DNA of 64,000 nucleotides, taken from positions 163,551 through 227,550 of the forward strand of contig JAPJBO010000322.1 of NCBI GenBank assembly GCA_030068145.1. Direction: 5' to 3'. A program made the translations under genes and the position numbers. Shown here one piece after another: positions 41,935 to 52,600 of the stretch. Every line of letters starts with the position of its first letter. Position 1 is the first letter of the stretch. The stretch comes from Diplonema papillatum (Eukaryota; Euglenozoa; Diplonemea; Diplonemida; Diplonemidae). The notes beneath the pieces were generated by a model. It was not told the DNA's origin, did no database searches, and was given only the letters and a program-made list of their open reading frames with translations.

Positions 41935-43896
41935 ATACGACCGGCAGCTTTGACGAGCACGCCTCCGAATCCTCTTCTTCGGATCCTCAGCGTCCGCCGC
42001 TGGACCGCGGCTGCAGGGACTGCGACCGGGGCGTCCAGGACACAGCGGATCACCTATGGTGGGAGTGCCCCGCCTACGACGAGATCCGCGGCCGTTCTTG
42101 CTTCGCCGAACTCCTGCGGGCGGACCGGGCGAGGTGGCCGTCTTGCACGCGTGTGCATGGGGTGATTGTCGAAGGAATGCGGGTGGAGGTCGCGGCCCTT
42201 CACCGCCTCATGGCGGCGGTGTACACTGCACGCGTGGAGGCGGAGCGACGCCGCCTCTCCGCAGTGCAACCGATGCACCCCTGGCACGCAGCTGCGCCGC
42301 TGCCGGCGGTGCAACACCTGTTCGACTTCGACCGCCTTCCGGATGAGCCGCCGAGATGGCCGTACGGCGGCCGTGCGATGCGGGCGCTCAAGGGCTGGCT
42401 GTCGGCACTGAGGTGGACCAACGCAGGCGAGGTGTCGTGCGTTGAGCTGGCAGTGGACTTCGAGGTCCACACCGGGGTCGACGTCCCTGCCCCCCCGGGA
42501 ATACGAAGGCTCGCCGCCAACCAGAGGGGGAAGACCCTCTGGACGATGCTGTCGACATTGTGCCGCCTGTGCCAGACCTGCAGCTGCCGTCGCCGTTGCC
42601 TGCCGAGCGGAAGGTCCGGGTGGGCTCGATGAGGACCCTGGGGGCGCCGATGCTGTGGGGGGGATTGACACCTCGCCCACGCTTCGCCGGGGGCGAGGAG
42701 ACGCACGGGGTGCTGGAGACGAGCTTTCCGCGGGCAGCTGCCGGGGACGGGAAGAACTGGGGCGGCGACGTGTTCCCGCAGTACGACGCGGCGCGGCGGG
42801 CACAGCGTTCGCTGCGCTGGGACGTGCCCACCCCTCTGCCGCAACGCCCGCGCCTTCCCGTGCTTGTACCGGCTGCGCAGGCGGACCCTCTGCTCCGCAC
42901 GCAGTCTGTCTGCGATGCCTGTGCGAAGCAGAAGTGCGCGGTGTGCACTGGCATGCGAAGAAACTACAGCCTTGTAGTTGACCAGTGCTGCCAGGTGCAC
43001 CACCGCCCGGACGACGGCCTGCGCATTCAGTGCTGCCGGGCGCATCGGCTGACGCGATGTGGGACCTGCCCGAACGCCGACGCGTGCTGCGGACGGGGGC
43101 ATCACAGGGGTGGCGGCCGCGGCCGTGGCCGCGGCCGCGGCGGCCGGGGCGGCGAGGACAACAGTGGCGGAGACGGTGGCGGCGGCCGCGGCACTGGTCG
43201 CGGCCGCGCACGCGGCGGCCGTCGCGGCAGCGGCCGTCGCGGCAGCGGCCGGGGCGGAGATCGCGGCGGCGGCGGTGGCGGTCGCAGCCTAGGCGAGAGC
43301 GACGGCCTCACAGGCCGGAAGCGGCGCGCGCCGTCCCCGCCCGGGACACCTACCAGCCGTGGCCGGAGGAGGCGGACGACGAAGTCGCCCCCGAAGCGCG
43401 CCCCCCCGCCAGCAGGCAGGAAGCGACCCGCGCCATGCACCCCCACGGCCTCTCCCGCAGCCGCGCTACGCACGACGACGACGACGCGCCGATCTCGGCG
43501 ACGACGGCACTGGCCTCGCCGGCCCGAACACACCGCGCCCACCCGGCCCCGCCCGGCCCTCTTCGATGGCAGGCCCTGACTCGGGCCCTTTTACTGATTC
43601 TGGTTCCGACCCTCCACGGGTCACACAACGATCGCGCCCTCCCGCCGGCTCTTCCCGGCTACTCGCGTCCTCCGCATCGCGGCGTGCCTATCGGCGCAAA
43701 CGAGAAAGCGAAGATTCCGATTCCTTTTCGGATTATGAGATCGTGAGCAACTGCCAACAACAGTTGCAGCCGACTAGAGTTGCGCCGCGCCGAAAGCGCG
43801 GAAAAAGTGACCCTTCTGGCGTCACGTTGCGAAAAGCTGGCATAGTGTGGTACTCATTTGCATGCAAATGACTCCCCACTAACGCAACAAGAAGAC
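41935..43896 (+). mobile_element. 5'-truncated LINE, copy A2
   Basis: GCAAAGTTG at 41926-41934 and 43897-43905 is a probable 9-bp target duplication around a 1,962-bp insert. The insert starts upstream of copy A1 and keeps the zinc knuckle (CRDC, later H and C in DHLWWEC), the VELAVDFE domain, the Cys-rich segment, the low-complexity tail and the hairpin 3' UTR. The 3' end reads AACAAGAAGAC. Confidence 0.85.
41941..43292 (+). pseudogene. LINE ORF2 C-terminal fragment, copy A2
   Basis: The frame runs from a CCHC-type knuckle (GCRDCDRGVQDTADHLWWEC) through RWPYGGRAMRALKGWLSAL and SCVELAVDFEVHTGVDVPAP, then shifts frame near 42575, where CCAGACC replaces the CCAGGACC of copy A1 (a 1-bp difference). 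The Cys/His clusters and the Gly/Arg-rich tail follow in the other frame. There is no RT, so the copy is dead. Confidence 0.7.
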
Positions 43897-44652
43897 GCAA
43901 AGTTGTGAAAAGTTGTGCAAAGTTGCGTGTGTGTCACGTGCTCGCGCGCCTGACTGCCGTCAAGCCACGACGCCCGCGCGGACGGCGATGCTGCGGGAGC
44001 CCGCTTGATGCGATGTGGGGATGTGCATCCCAACCCTGGCCCCGGGCGCCGAACGCTCGCCTCGACCGCGGCGGCGGCTTTCCGCTGCGGACGTCGCCGT
44101 CGGCCGGCCGGCGCAGCTCGGTACGTTACCGCGCGTGTACTGCATCGCGCGCGGGGCGTGGGTTCCCGGGTTGCCTTGCGGCGTGAGCGTGCTGAATGTG
44201 CGTGGCTACCGTCGAAGCACTTGGGAGAAAGCGAAAAGGGTGGGAACGCATCTGATGCCAGAGGGGCCATCCGAGGAAGTATGGGGACGAGCGAGCCCGC
44301 CTGTAGGAGCAGACCTTATGCGCGTGATGGGTGATCTGATGGGTTGTCAGCGGAAACTCGCCCAGCAAGTGAGAGACGCGCGCGTACGTGAATGGCGTGA
44401 CCGCATGCAGCTTGCGGTGACGACGCGGCCAGGATGGATTTTTGCATGGCTGAAGCAGGAAGACAGAAAGCAGGTGCGGTTTCTTAAGGACGGGGATGGG
44501 AACGTCACATGGAACCCAGAAGAAATGGACAGAATCCTATGCGGGCCTAACGCGTGGGGGGCAGTTTTCCAGAGGCAATTCCGAAAGCCAGCGCCGCGAT
44601 GGGAAGATTTTAAACAACAGTAGAGGCATCCATCAAACGAACGGAACCGATC

Positions 44653-45168
44653 GTGCTGGCGCCGCTATCGAAGGAGGAGCTCCTAAAGCCCTTAACGAAA
44701 CTGAACAAAGGAACGGCCCCGGGGGCAGAAGGCTGGCGCGTCCACGAGTTGGCGGCACTGCCAGACGAAGCGGTGGACCGATTCGCAGACCTGTTCAAAG
44801 TAGTAGAAGAGACGGGAACCTGGCCACGGGCGCTCCTCACGGCGTTGATATCGCTCATACCGAAGAACGAGGAAGACGCTGGACCCATGAGTCTGCGTCC
44901 AATCTCTGTAACGAGCGCAGTCTACAGGCTCTGGGCTGCCACGCGGCTGAGGATGTTGGGGGAGTGGGTACACCAGTGGATACCCGACGGGATACGCGGC
45001 GCAGCACATCACAGAGGAGCGGACGACATCATGTACGAAGTCGCCTTGCGCATCGAGCACGCAATCGAGTGCGGGCGGCCATTGTACGGGCTGTCTGTAG
45101 ACTACGAGAAGTGCTTTGATCGCCTCCCACACGAGGTGATGTTCAAACTGGTAGAGTACATGGAATAG
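44653..45168 (+). pseudogene. LINE reverse transcriptase, N-terminal half (copy B)
   Basis: RT motifs are clear: LTKLNKGTAPGAEGWRVHEL, SLIPKNEEDAGPMSLRPISV, GADDIMYEVALRIEHAIECG and the motif-A block LSVDYEKCFDRLPHEV. A TAG at 45166-45168 interrupts it before the catalytic box. It aligns along its length with residues of about 590-750 of the intact ORF2. Confidence 0.85.
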
Positions 45169-45197
45169 ACAAAGGAGTCCTCAGGGCCCTAAGGGGT

Positions 45198-45776
45198 GTG
45201 TACGCGTCGATCAGAAGGCACTTCAAAACTGCCGGCGGGGTAGGCGAAGCATTCAGCGCCGCAAACGGAATTTTGCAAGGGTGCCCTCTGAGTGTTCTAC
45301 TATTGAATGCGCTCGTCGCAGTATGGGTCAGAGCAGTCGAGGTACTCGGCACCGAAGAAGAAGTAGTGCGCGCGTTGGCCTTCTTAGATGACACACAGGC
45401 CATGACAGACGACAAAGGACAGCTCGAGGCGGCTGCCCGAGTAACCACGGAGTTCGCAGATGCTGCGGATTTGGGAGTTGGGGCAGCGAAGTCCTACTGG
45501 TACACAACTTGTGTATCCCAAGAGAGGATGATGAAGGTGCAAAGAAAGACGATAGAAAGACAACAGACGTTCGACGTGTTAGGAACGATGCTTTCTGTGG
45601 GGCAAGGGGCGTCGAGGCCGAGTAAGCGGGTAAAGGGGCGTCACGAGAAGGCCCAAGCTATAGCCCGCCGAGCTCGCCACCTACCGGTGCCGATGGAGGA
45701 GCGAGAACGCTTCGTCGCCGCTGCAGCGACGACCAAAGCGCTGTACGGAACCGCGGTATGGCAGGCAGCCGCCTAA
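45198..45776 (+). pseudogene. LINE reverse transcriptase, C-terminal half (copy B)
   Basis: It continues the RT in another frame: FSAANGILQGCPLSVLLLNA (motif B) and ALAFLDDTQAM at motif C, where the aromatic position of (Y/F)xDD and its spacing are lost. This is a second sign of inactivity. Confidence 0.8.
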
Positions 45777-45789
45777 GAAGTATGTCCAG

Positions 45790-46600
45790 GTGCTGACGAG
45801 GGCGACGATGGCGGGAGTCTGGTCCGGAGGTCTACGGCGAAGCGACGCAGTTGTACTGAATGTGCTGTGCCGAGGCCATCGGTTGGACCCAGCATCCGTA
45901 ATTTTGCATCGACGGCTGCTGACGCTCCGGCAGCAGTTCAGTAGACAGCCGGGACTTAGGCGGTTAGCAGAGGAGGTACGGGCAGAGAGGAGAGAAAGAG
46001 AGGAACGAGGCGAGCTCCGTGTCAAAAGGAAGGGGCCGATAGCTCTGTTCCAAGAGGCTGTCGAACAGGTGGGATGGACATGGACAGAGCTTGGACTTGT
46101 ACGAGACCCGACGCACCAAGGGAACTGGAACCTCTTTTGCGACAACGACGCAAAGGACGGGAGCGCAAGGAGACGAGCGGCAGTGGCGAAAGACGAATTT
46201 CAACATGCGGTAAGGGAGGCCGTCCGCACACACAGGTACTCGAAGGTCGCGCGAGGACAGCTCGAGGGAATCGAACACGGCATAGACGGACCGGCAACCC
46301 GACGATATCTGACGGAAGGTGGGCTGACAGGGTACCAGCAAGGGCTGGTGCGAGCAGTCATCGCCAACGCAGTTTCGACGGGGAAGAGGCTCGGACACGA
46401 AATCTGCAAGTACTGCAATGCAGGAGTACCCGAAGACGAGCAGCACATGTGGTGGGAATGCACCAGATGGGCCGCAGTGAGGAGCGAGTATTCACACCTT
46501 CTCGCAAGCCGCCTGTGGCGTCGTGCCGAAGCAGACACACCAAGACGGGGAAGCAGACATGGCAGGCTCGATCCAGCTTATGTGTGCGCGCATAAGGGTC
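45790..46600 (+). pseudogene. LINE ORF2 C-terminal region with CCHC knuckle (copy B)
   Basis: Open frame with GHEICKYCNAGVPEDEQHMW followed by WEC, a C-x2-C-H-C knuckle as in the intact copy. The frame runs on past 46600 into unrelated inverted LINE-A sequence. Confidence 0.75.
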
Positions 46601-46996
46601 GGAACCAGAATGAGAAAAAGGGCCCGAGTCAGGGCCTGCCATCGAAGAGGGCCGGGTGGGGCCGGGTGGGCGCGGTGTGTTCGGGCCGGCGAGGCCAGTG
46701 CCGTCGTCGCCGAGATCGGCGCGTCGTCGTCGTCGTGCGCGCAGCGCGGCTGCGGGAGAGGTCGTGGGGGTGACAGGTGTCAGCGTCAGCCCGCTGAACA
46801 GCTCGAAGTCGATCGCAAGCTCAAAAAAAATGTCGTCGGGACATCGCCTCCTTGTTCCGCCGATCGCTTCGAAGAGCTCCACTTTGCCATCGCCAAGAGC
46901 ATCTCGTGGGAGTCGGGCCAGGCCGTAGTGCTCGGTCGGATTCTCTGCACGTCGATTGGGTACACGGCCGTCGGGGGCTTCGGGTTCCACCCCCAC
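46597..46996 (-). mobile_element. Inverted chimeric LINE fragment
   Basis: On the minus strand the fragment reads FFELAIDFELFSGLTLTPVT, a variant of the VELAxDFE domain, then continues into the low-complexity tail of LINE-A. The part at 46600-46770 is the reverse complement of about 26690-26865. The two halves come from different LINE lineages and are joined near 46775. Confidence 0.65.
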
Positions 46997-47034
46997 GGGT
47001 AGTCGTCGACACGAAATTCTTTAACGCAGTTTAC

Positions 47035-47600
47035 ACAGTGCGGAACTTTTGGCATTTCATTGCTGCGCGGTTTGCTGCACAGCTGCTTCCGCGCCAGGGG
47101 ACTTCTGCAGTGAGCGGCAACTCGTGCGGGACATGTTCGGCGATGAACCGGCGCGAGGTCTCGATGTGATGAAAGGGGCGAATAACTTGTTGCGTGCAAT
47201 GGCGGGCAAAACGGTCCAACTCACCTATTTTGGGCTCTCGCGGTCCAACTTTTTTCGGGGGGGGGTCCTGTGTACTTAGTGAAATCTCGGGCTGGCCACT
47301 GAACATCACCTCCGTAGTTTGATAGTCGCGCACCACCAGCCTGCCACCAGGTGTTCTAGAACACTGCGCGGCACAGCGTAACCCGCCGTGTCCCATCAAG
47401 CTCTCGCAACGAAGCACCCTGCCCATGGTCCAACCATTGGTAGCCATGGCCCTGTGTACAAGCGGAAGTATGCTTGATCGCGATCGGTTGTGGTTGTCGT
47501 GCCGAGGCCCATTGCTTTGGTAGAGCAAACGCAAAAATGCAGAGTGTAAACGAGGTGGATCGAGGTTGGCTGACAGTGAAGGAAAAAGTACGAGCCCAGT
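47035..47600. repeat. Dispersed repeat, copy 2 (first copy at 28430-29190)
   Basis: A shorter copy of 28430-29190 that lacks the central block of about 200 bp. It ends close to the 5' region of the intact LINE. Confidence 0.75.
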
Positions 47601-47660
47601 CGGCAGTATTACTACCGTGATTTTCGCCCATGTTCAACACTTCCACACAGGATCAAGAGG

Positions 47661-47700
47661 TCTCTATATATATATCAAGGTCTCTATATATATATCAAGG
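47661..47700 (+). repeat. 20-bp tandem repeat (TCTCTATATATATATCAAGG)x2
   Basis: Two identical units in the probable 5' flank or 5' UTR of the intact LINE. Confidence 0.85.
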
Positions 47701-47869
47701 TGGCTTGCCGTGGCTACCCTTGAAGGAAAGCGGCTCCGGGTTCTGCCCGGAAACACCTCGGGTGAAGAAAAAAGAAGTGGTGGGATATCAGATCAGAAAA
47801 AGAGAGAACGAGTATAAGTATCAGCTAAGAGAAGCGTGAAGGGGGGTCCATCCCCGCTCTCATTCGAGT

Positions 47870-49672
47870 ATGGATGACGTCGACGCACTGATCGCCAGGG
47901 CATCCGCCTTGGCTGGGAAGTGCCATGACAAAAAGACGAGGCAGCAACTGCTGTCTATCTTAGACGTCATCCTGTCCTTGGTCGAGACAGGGATGGCCGG
48001 ATCGTCGCCCGCACCGCTTGGCGCCCAGAAACCCGCGCCCCCTTCGACGCATGGCTCCGGGGCACAAGAGGCTCGACCTCCGGTATCCGAGAAGCGTTCG
48101 GTGTCCGATAAGCGACCGGTATCCGAGAAGCGACCGGACCCCTCCACCGAAGATTCATGGGCGGAAAGGATGCGCCGCTCTACATCGACGAAGCAACCGC
48201 AGGTGCCTAGCACGTGGTCGGAGAGGACGCGCCGCACCCGTCCGAAGGCCAGTATGGTCTTCCATGACTGGCAAGTGGCGAAGGTCGGGTCTACCGACGA
48301 GTTGAGGAGCGGAAAGGGCGGCCTACTCGTGGCTGCAAGTGTCGAAGATGCGGAATCCGCATGGGGTGCGGCCCTCGACACCGTCGCGGTTTACCCCGAA
48401 GCGAAGGTTGCCGTCGTCTGCAGCGTTCCGTGGGACGGTTCGGTGAGGCACCTCGTCACCTTGTCTGACGGCGGTCATCAGGACGTATGGTCGCGGTTCC
48501 AAAACCTGGCCCTGCCCACGGTGCATTGCAAAGCAGTCGACACCCTCCAGCCGACGACACAGGTTTGCCTGTTCCAGGTGCGCGCCGCCTACGTCCACGC
48601 GGCCACCTGGGATACCGCGATGAAGGCCGCACAATCTGTGCGGATTATGGCGAAGAAGGCCGCAGAAGCGGAAGGACTGCGCATGGATTGGAGCGCAGTG
48701 TTCACAAAGGTGCACCGCCGGCAGGGGGTGTGTGAGGTGAGCGTGCGCGTCCCGATCGTTGACGTGCAGAAGCTGCTGCGGAGCTCCGGCAAAGCCGGAA
48801 CATTCTGGAAGGCCTTGTCCTTCGTCAACGGGACGGACACCATGCCGGCGGTGTGGGTGAGTGACTGCACCCTTGAAGAGGCGCGACGGCTGGCGGCACT
48901 GACTCCGAATACGTTCGGGGTAATCGCGGGCACAAAGACGGGTGTCTTCGGCATTCGGACGACCCCGGAACACGTTGCCGCCACCGAATCCGCGGTCGGA
49001 AAAAAGCTGTCGAAGCGCCAACTGCGTGGCGACAAATACGTGGTCACCACCGCGTGCGCTTCGGAACACGCGACCGACCTCCTTGCCGCCTGCGCTGCTG
49101 CCGGCTGGAAGGTCGAACAAGCCGGGGCCTTCAAGCGACAAGGTAAGACCGTGTGCATCGTCATCGCCGACACGGGCCCACCTGCACCCGTGTTCTTCCG
49201 GCTCGATCGCGCGTCTATTTCGATAAGGAAATACGACCGCTCCACTGACGCGAGGCAACGGAAGGGATTCTCCACGCAGTGTCAGCGGGAGAAGGTCAAA
49301 CTCCCACCCGAGTTCTTCGCTAGCCTCAACGAACGGCCCGAGCCGTCTCCGGGCCAAAAGAGGGGACGCACAGAGGATGAGACAACTGAGTCCCAGGAAA
49401 AGCTAGCACGGGTGGACGGCAAGGACAACATGGTCACCGACTGCCGGCACACCAGCTGGCAGGAAGCACACTCGAACGCCGAAGCTTTCCTCTGCGTGGT
49501 CTGCGCCAAAGGCATGCAGGTCGGACAAGCCAAGCGGCTTTGCGCGCACGGCCCCTGCCAGGCTGCAATCTGTCACGCATGCTGGACTAAGTCGCGGGCC
49601 ACGCCGCCAACTTCATCTCCCTCGCCCGCGCAGGCGACCGCCGACGTCCCCCCCCCGGAGTCACAATGGTGA
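47870..49672 (+). CDS. LINE ORF1 protein with C-terminal Cys/His cluster
   Basis: 600 residues. Residues of about 1-45 are helical. A Ser/Pro-rich linker with imperfect repeats (PVSEKRSVSDKRPVSEKRP) follows, then a folded middle part (about 120-440) that I do not recognise. The C-terminus carries a RING- or PHD-like arrangement: CRHTSW, FLCVVCAKGM, RLCAHGPCQAAICHACWTKS. ORF1 proteins of LINEs bind the element RNA, and such a zinc cluster would suit that or protein contacts; the specific role is unknown. The stop codon lies inside the start of ORF2, so ORF2 translation is probably by termination-reinitiation. Confidence 0.75.
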   Translation: MDDVDALIARASALAGKCHDKKTRQQLLSILDVILSLVETGMAGSSPAPLGAQKPAPPSTHGSGAQEARPPVSEKRSVSDKRPVSEKRPDPSTEDSWAERMRRSTSTKQPQVPSTWSERTRRTRPKASMVFHDWQVAKVGSTDELRSGKGGLLVAASVEDAESAWGAALDTVAVYPEAKVAVVCSVPWDGSVRHLVTLSDGGHQDVWSRFQNLALPTVHCKAVDTLQPTTQVCLFQVRAAYVHAATWDTAMKAAQSVRIMAKKAAEAEGLRMDWSAVFTKVHRRQGVCEVSVRVPIVDVQKLLRSSGKAGTFWKALSFVNGTDTMPAVWVSDCTLEEARRLAALTPNTFGVIAGTKTGVFGIRTTPEHVAATESAVGKKLSKRQLRGDKYVVTTACASEHATDLLAACAAAGWKVEQAGAFKRQGKTVCIVIADTGPPAPVFFRLDRASISIRKYDRSTDARQRKGFSTQCQREKVKLPPEFFASLNERPEPSPGQKRGRTEDETTESQEKLARVDGKDNMVTDCRHTSWQEAHSNAEAFLCVVCAKGMQVGQAKRLCAHGPCQAAICHACWTKSRATPPTSSPSPAQATADVPPPESQW

Positions 49673-52600
49673 TCCACGCCAACGATTTGTCCCCCCAGCC
49701 GACGAGAGAGTTCTATCTGGCCCTCGTAGCGTACGCGCTTCTCGTGACTCAAGGTATCGAACCCAACCCTGGCCCTCCACCAATTCGAATTGTGACTATA
49801 AATGTCACGTCCTTGATGAAGAACCTGTACCTCCTCATCTGCATAGCGGCGGACATCATCTGTGTTCAAGAAACGAAGTTGACGAGTGCCGGGCAGAGAA
49901 GTATCCGGATGGCCCTGAAACAAGCCGGCGCCCTTGATGTATGGCAACCCTTCTTCGGCAGCTGCTGTGTTGGGCGGAAGTGCGGCAACAGCGTCCCATC
50001 CCAGGTTACAGGAGGTAGTGCAGGAGTCGCGATTTTCGTCAAGAAAGGCTTGCCTGCATGTATCGTCGAGCCTTTTGACGCAGCCGAGCAACGTGCCTAC
50101 GAATCGGCCCGCTTCTTGCATGTACGTGTCGCGACAGGTGTAGGTAAAGGAGCCGTACACGTGGTGTCATTGTACGGTCACTGTGGCATTTCCGAAAAAC
50201 CCGAGCGGGAAAGGTTGATCGAGGGATCCCTGTGGGGATTGCGCCAGCGCTTGGGTGCTGTGCCCCTTGTCGCCGCCGGCGATTTCAACACGACCCCCCT
50301 CGGTTCCCCGGCGCTCCGATTCGCCTTGCGCAACGGCTGGTCGGACTCTGCCGAGCTGCAAGCTGAAGCCCTGGGAAGTCCTGCAGAGTTTACATGTTAC
50401 CACGGTCAGCCGTCACGCATCGACCTTCTTCTCACCAACGAAGTCGCTTCTGCCGCTCTCGGTCGCGTGGAGACTTTCGAAGCCGGCCTCCCTACGCACA
50501 AGGCGGTCCGAGCCACCTTTAATCTTGCAGTATTCCAACAACTGAACCCGGTACTCCGGTACCCCCGGGCAATTCCAAGCACCGGGCTGAGCGGCCTGGA
50601 CGACCCGAATGCCCTCCGGAACGTCTCTGAGAAGTACCGCCTCGGGGACCCTTGCCCCCCCGGGCTCGAAGGTAGCCCCCGGGTGAACTTCCTCTGGCAA
50701 CGGACTTCGCGAGCTGCGGAAGAGTACCTCATCCTCAAATCCGGAATCGAAGGCAACCTAACCGGGTACTGTGGCCGTGGCGTACGTCGGGAATTGAACT
50801 CTCAGCGAGTATCGGCGAGGCCGTCCCCTGAAGGTGCGGGAGCCGATACAGCTTCTTTGAAGAGAGCCAGGTGTCTCCTTGGGCGCATACGGGAGTACGC
50901 AGCCGCCAGAGCCAAATGGGAAAGCACAATCGTCTCCCCTGGCCCTTTGCCCTTCCAGCTTGAGGGACAGTGGACGAAAATACGCTCCTTTCGAAGTTTC
51001 GTGTTGCTGCGCACGGATGGGAAGTGTGCTCTGCCACCCGAGCCGCCGTCAGCGAAAATCGGAAGAGGCCTCGCGTTTACCGTCTCAGGACTGTGTCGTG
51101 ACCTGGCGCATAGCACGCTAACTTCGAGATACCTGAAGAGCGCGAGGAGTCAGCGGGAGCTTCGCGACCCCCTGGGGAAGGAATCGTTCGCTTGGGTGAA
51201 GAAAGACGCGCCATCGGGGTTATCGTTTGTAACTGGGGCCGATGGGCGGCTCACTGCGAACTTGGCAGAAGTTGACGCGTTGGTGAGGAGGAGTTGGGAT
51301 CCAGTGCTCCGCATGTACGCCGAGAAGAGGGAACCCGAGTTTGCCCCTTTCTTCCAGGAGTACAAAGACTTTATCACGCAACACCCATGCAATCTAAATC
51401 CGATCACGGCCGAGCGGCTTCGTCAGGTGGCGAAAAAGAAGAGCGTACAGACGTCTTGCGGTGTCGACGGCTGGCGCATGCGTGAAATCGCCGTTCTGCC
51501 GAATGCAATCCTGGAAAGCTTTGTCGCGGTGCTCAACGAGGTAGAGGAAACCGGCTTCTGGCCCGACGGAGTCCTGGACGCAATGGTCACCTTAATTCCT
51601 AAAGGAGAAGGGAGTGATCCACTGAAGCTGCGTCCGATTACTGTCTCGAGCGTGGTATACCGACTCTGGGCTAGCGTGCGCCTACAGGATGTCATGCTCT
51701 GGCAAGAGCTATGGATTCACGGGTCGCAACATGGTTTCCGGCACGGCCACTCCTGCGACGACGTGGTCATGGATATCGCCCTATCGATAGAGGAATCACT
51801 GACAAACGGTACACCCCTGTGCGGGGTCGCACTCGACTTTGCCAAGTGCTTTGACCGCGTCCCTCAGGCCCTGGTGCTCGACTTGATGGAGGCGCTTGGG
51901 CTTCACGAGCGTGTGCTGGCACCCTTACGCCACATATACAAGCACCTGCGGCGTCGCTTCCGGTACCCCTTGGGAGTCGGCGAGATGTTCACTGTCACCA
52001 ACGGAATTCTCCAGGGCTGCCCGATATCAGTGGTCCTGATCAACGCGCTCCTCTCTGTTCTCTCGAAGGCCTTGGTCAGCCGAGCTCGGGTGAGTCCGAA
52101 GTCGTTCGCCGACGATCTGTACCTGCTGTCGCAACTTGCGAGGCTACTCCAAGAGGGAATTCGAACCACAGAGGTGTTCGACAGCCTGACAGGCTTTGCC
52201 CTCAACGAGGACAAGTCGGTCTCCTTCTCGACGTCCCCAGAGCCTCCTCGCCTCGTGATCGGTCGCAAAATAATTCGATCGAGCAAAATAGTGAAGGTTT
52301 TGGGTGTCCCCCTGGGCACAGAGGGACCCGTTGACAACCGCAGGGCCAACGCCACGGTCGAGGCCGCGGCCAGACTTGAGGCGGCGCCGCTCATGCATCG
52401 CACGAAGTTCCGCATAATGCAGACGATCGCAGCCTCCGCGTATTACGGGGCGGCCTACTGCACGAATACAACAGGTGGCTTCGTCAACAGCTCAACGCTC
52501 CGAACGGCACTCTCCGCTTGCGTGATCCCTCGATCTAACCGGGCGAAGAGCCCTCTTGCGGTTCTCTCCCTGGTTGCTAAAGCACACCTGTGTGATCCGG

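Larger units (their letters stand above)
43960..46600 (+). mobile_element. Decayed LINE with 2A-like motif, copy B
   Basis: Order of pieces: a 2A-like LMRCGDVHPNPGP at about 44005-44043, no endonuclease domain, the pre-RT linker (GWIFAWLKQEDRKQVRFLKD) in 44015-44623, RT part 1 in 44653-45168, RT part 2 in 45198-45776 and the C-terminal part with a zinc knuckle in 45790-46600. The breaks are frame shifts and stops. It is a relative of the intact LINE at 47.8-54.0 kb. Confidence 0.8.

Noticed and set aside
48323..49357. 344-codon minus-strand frame opposite LINE ORF1
   Set aside because: Shadow frame; ORF1 on the plus strand has the zinc cluster and the ORF2 overlap.
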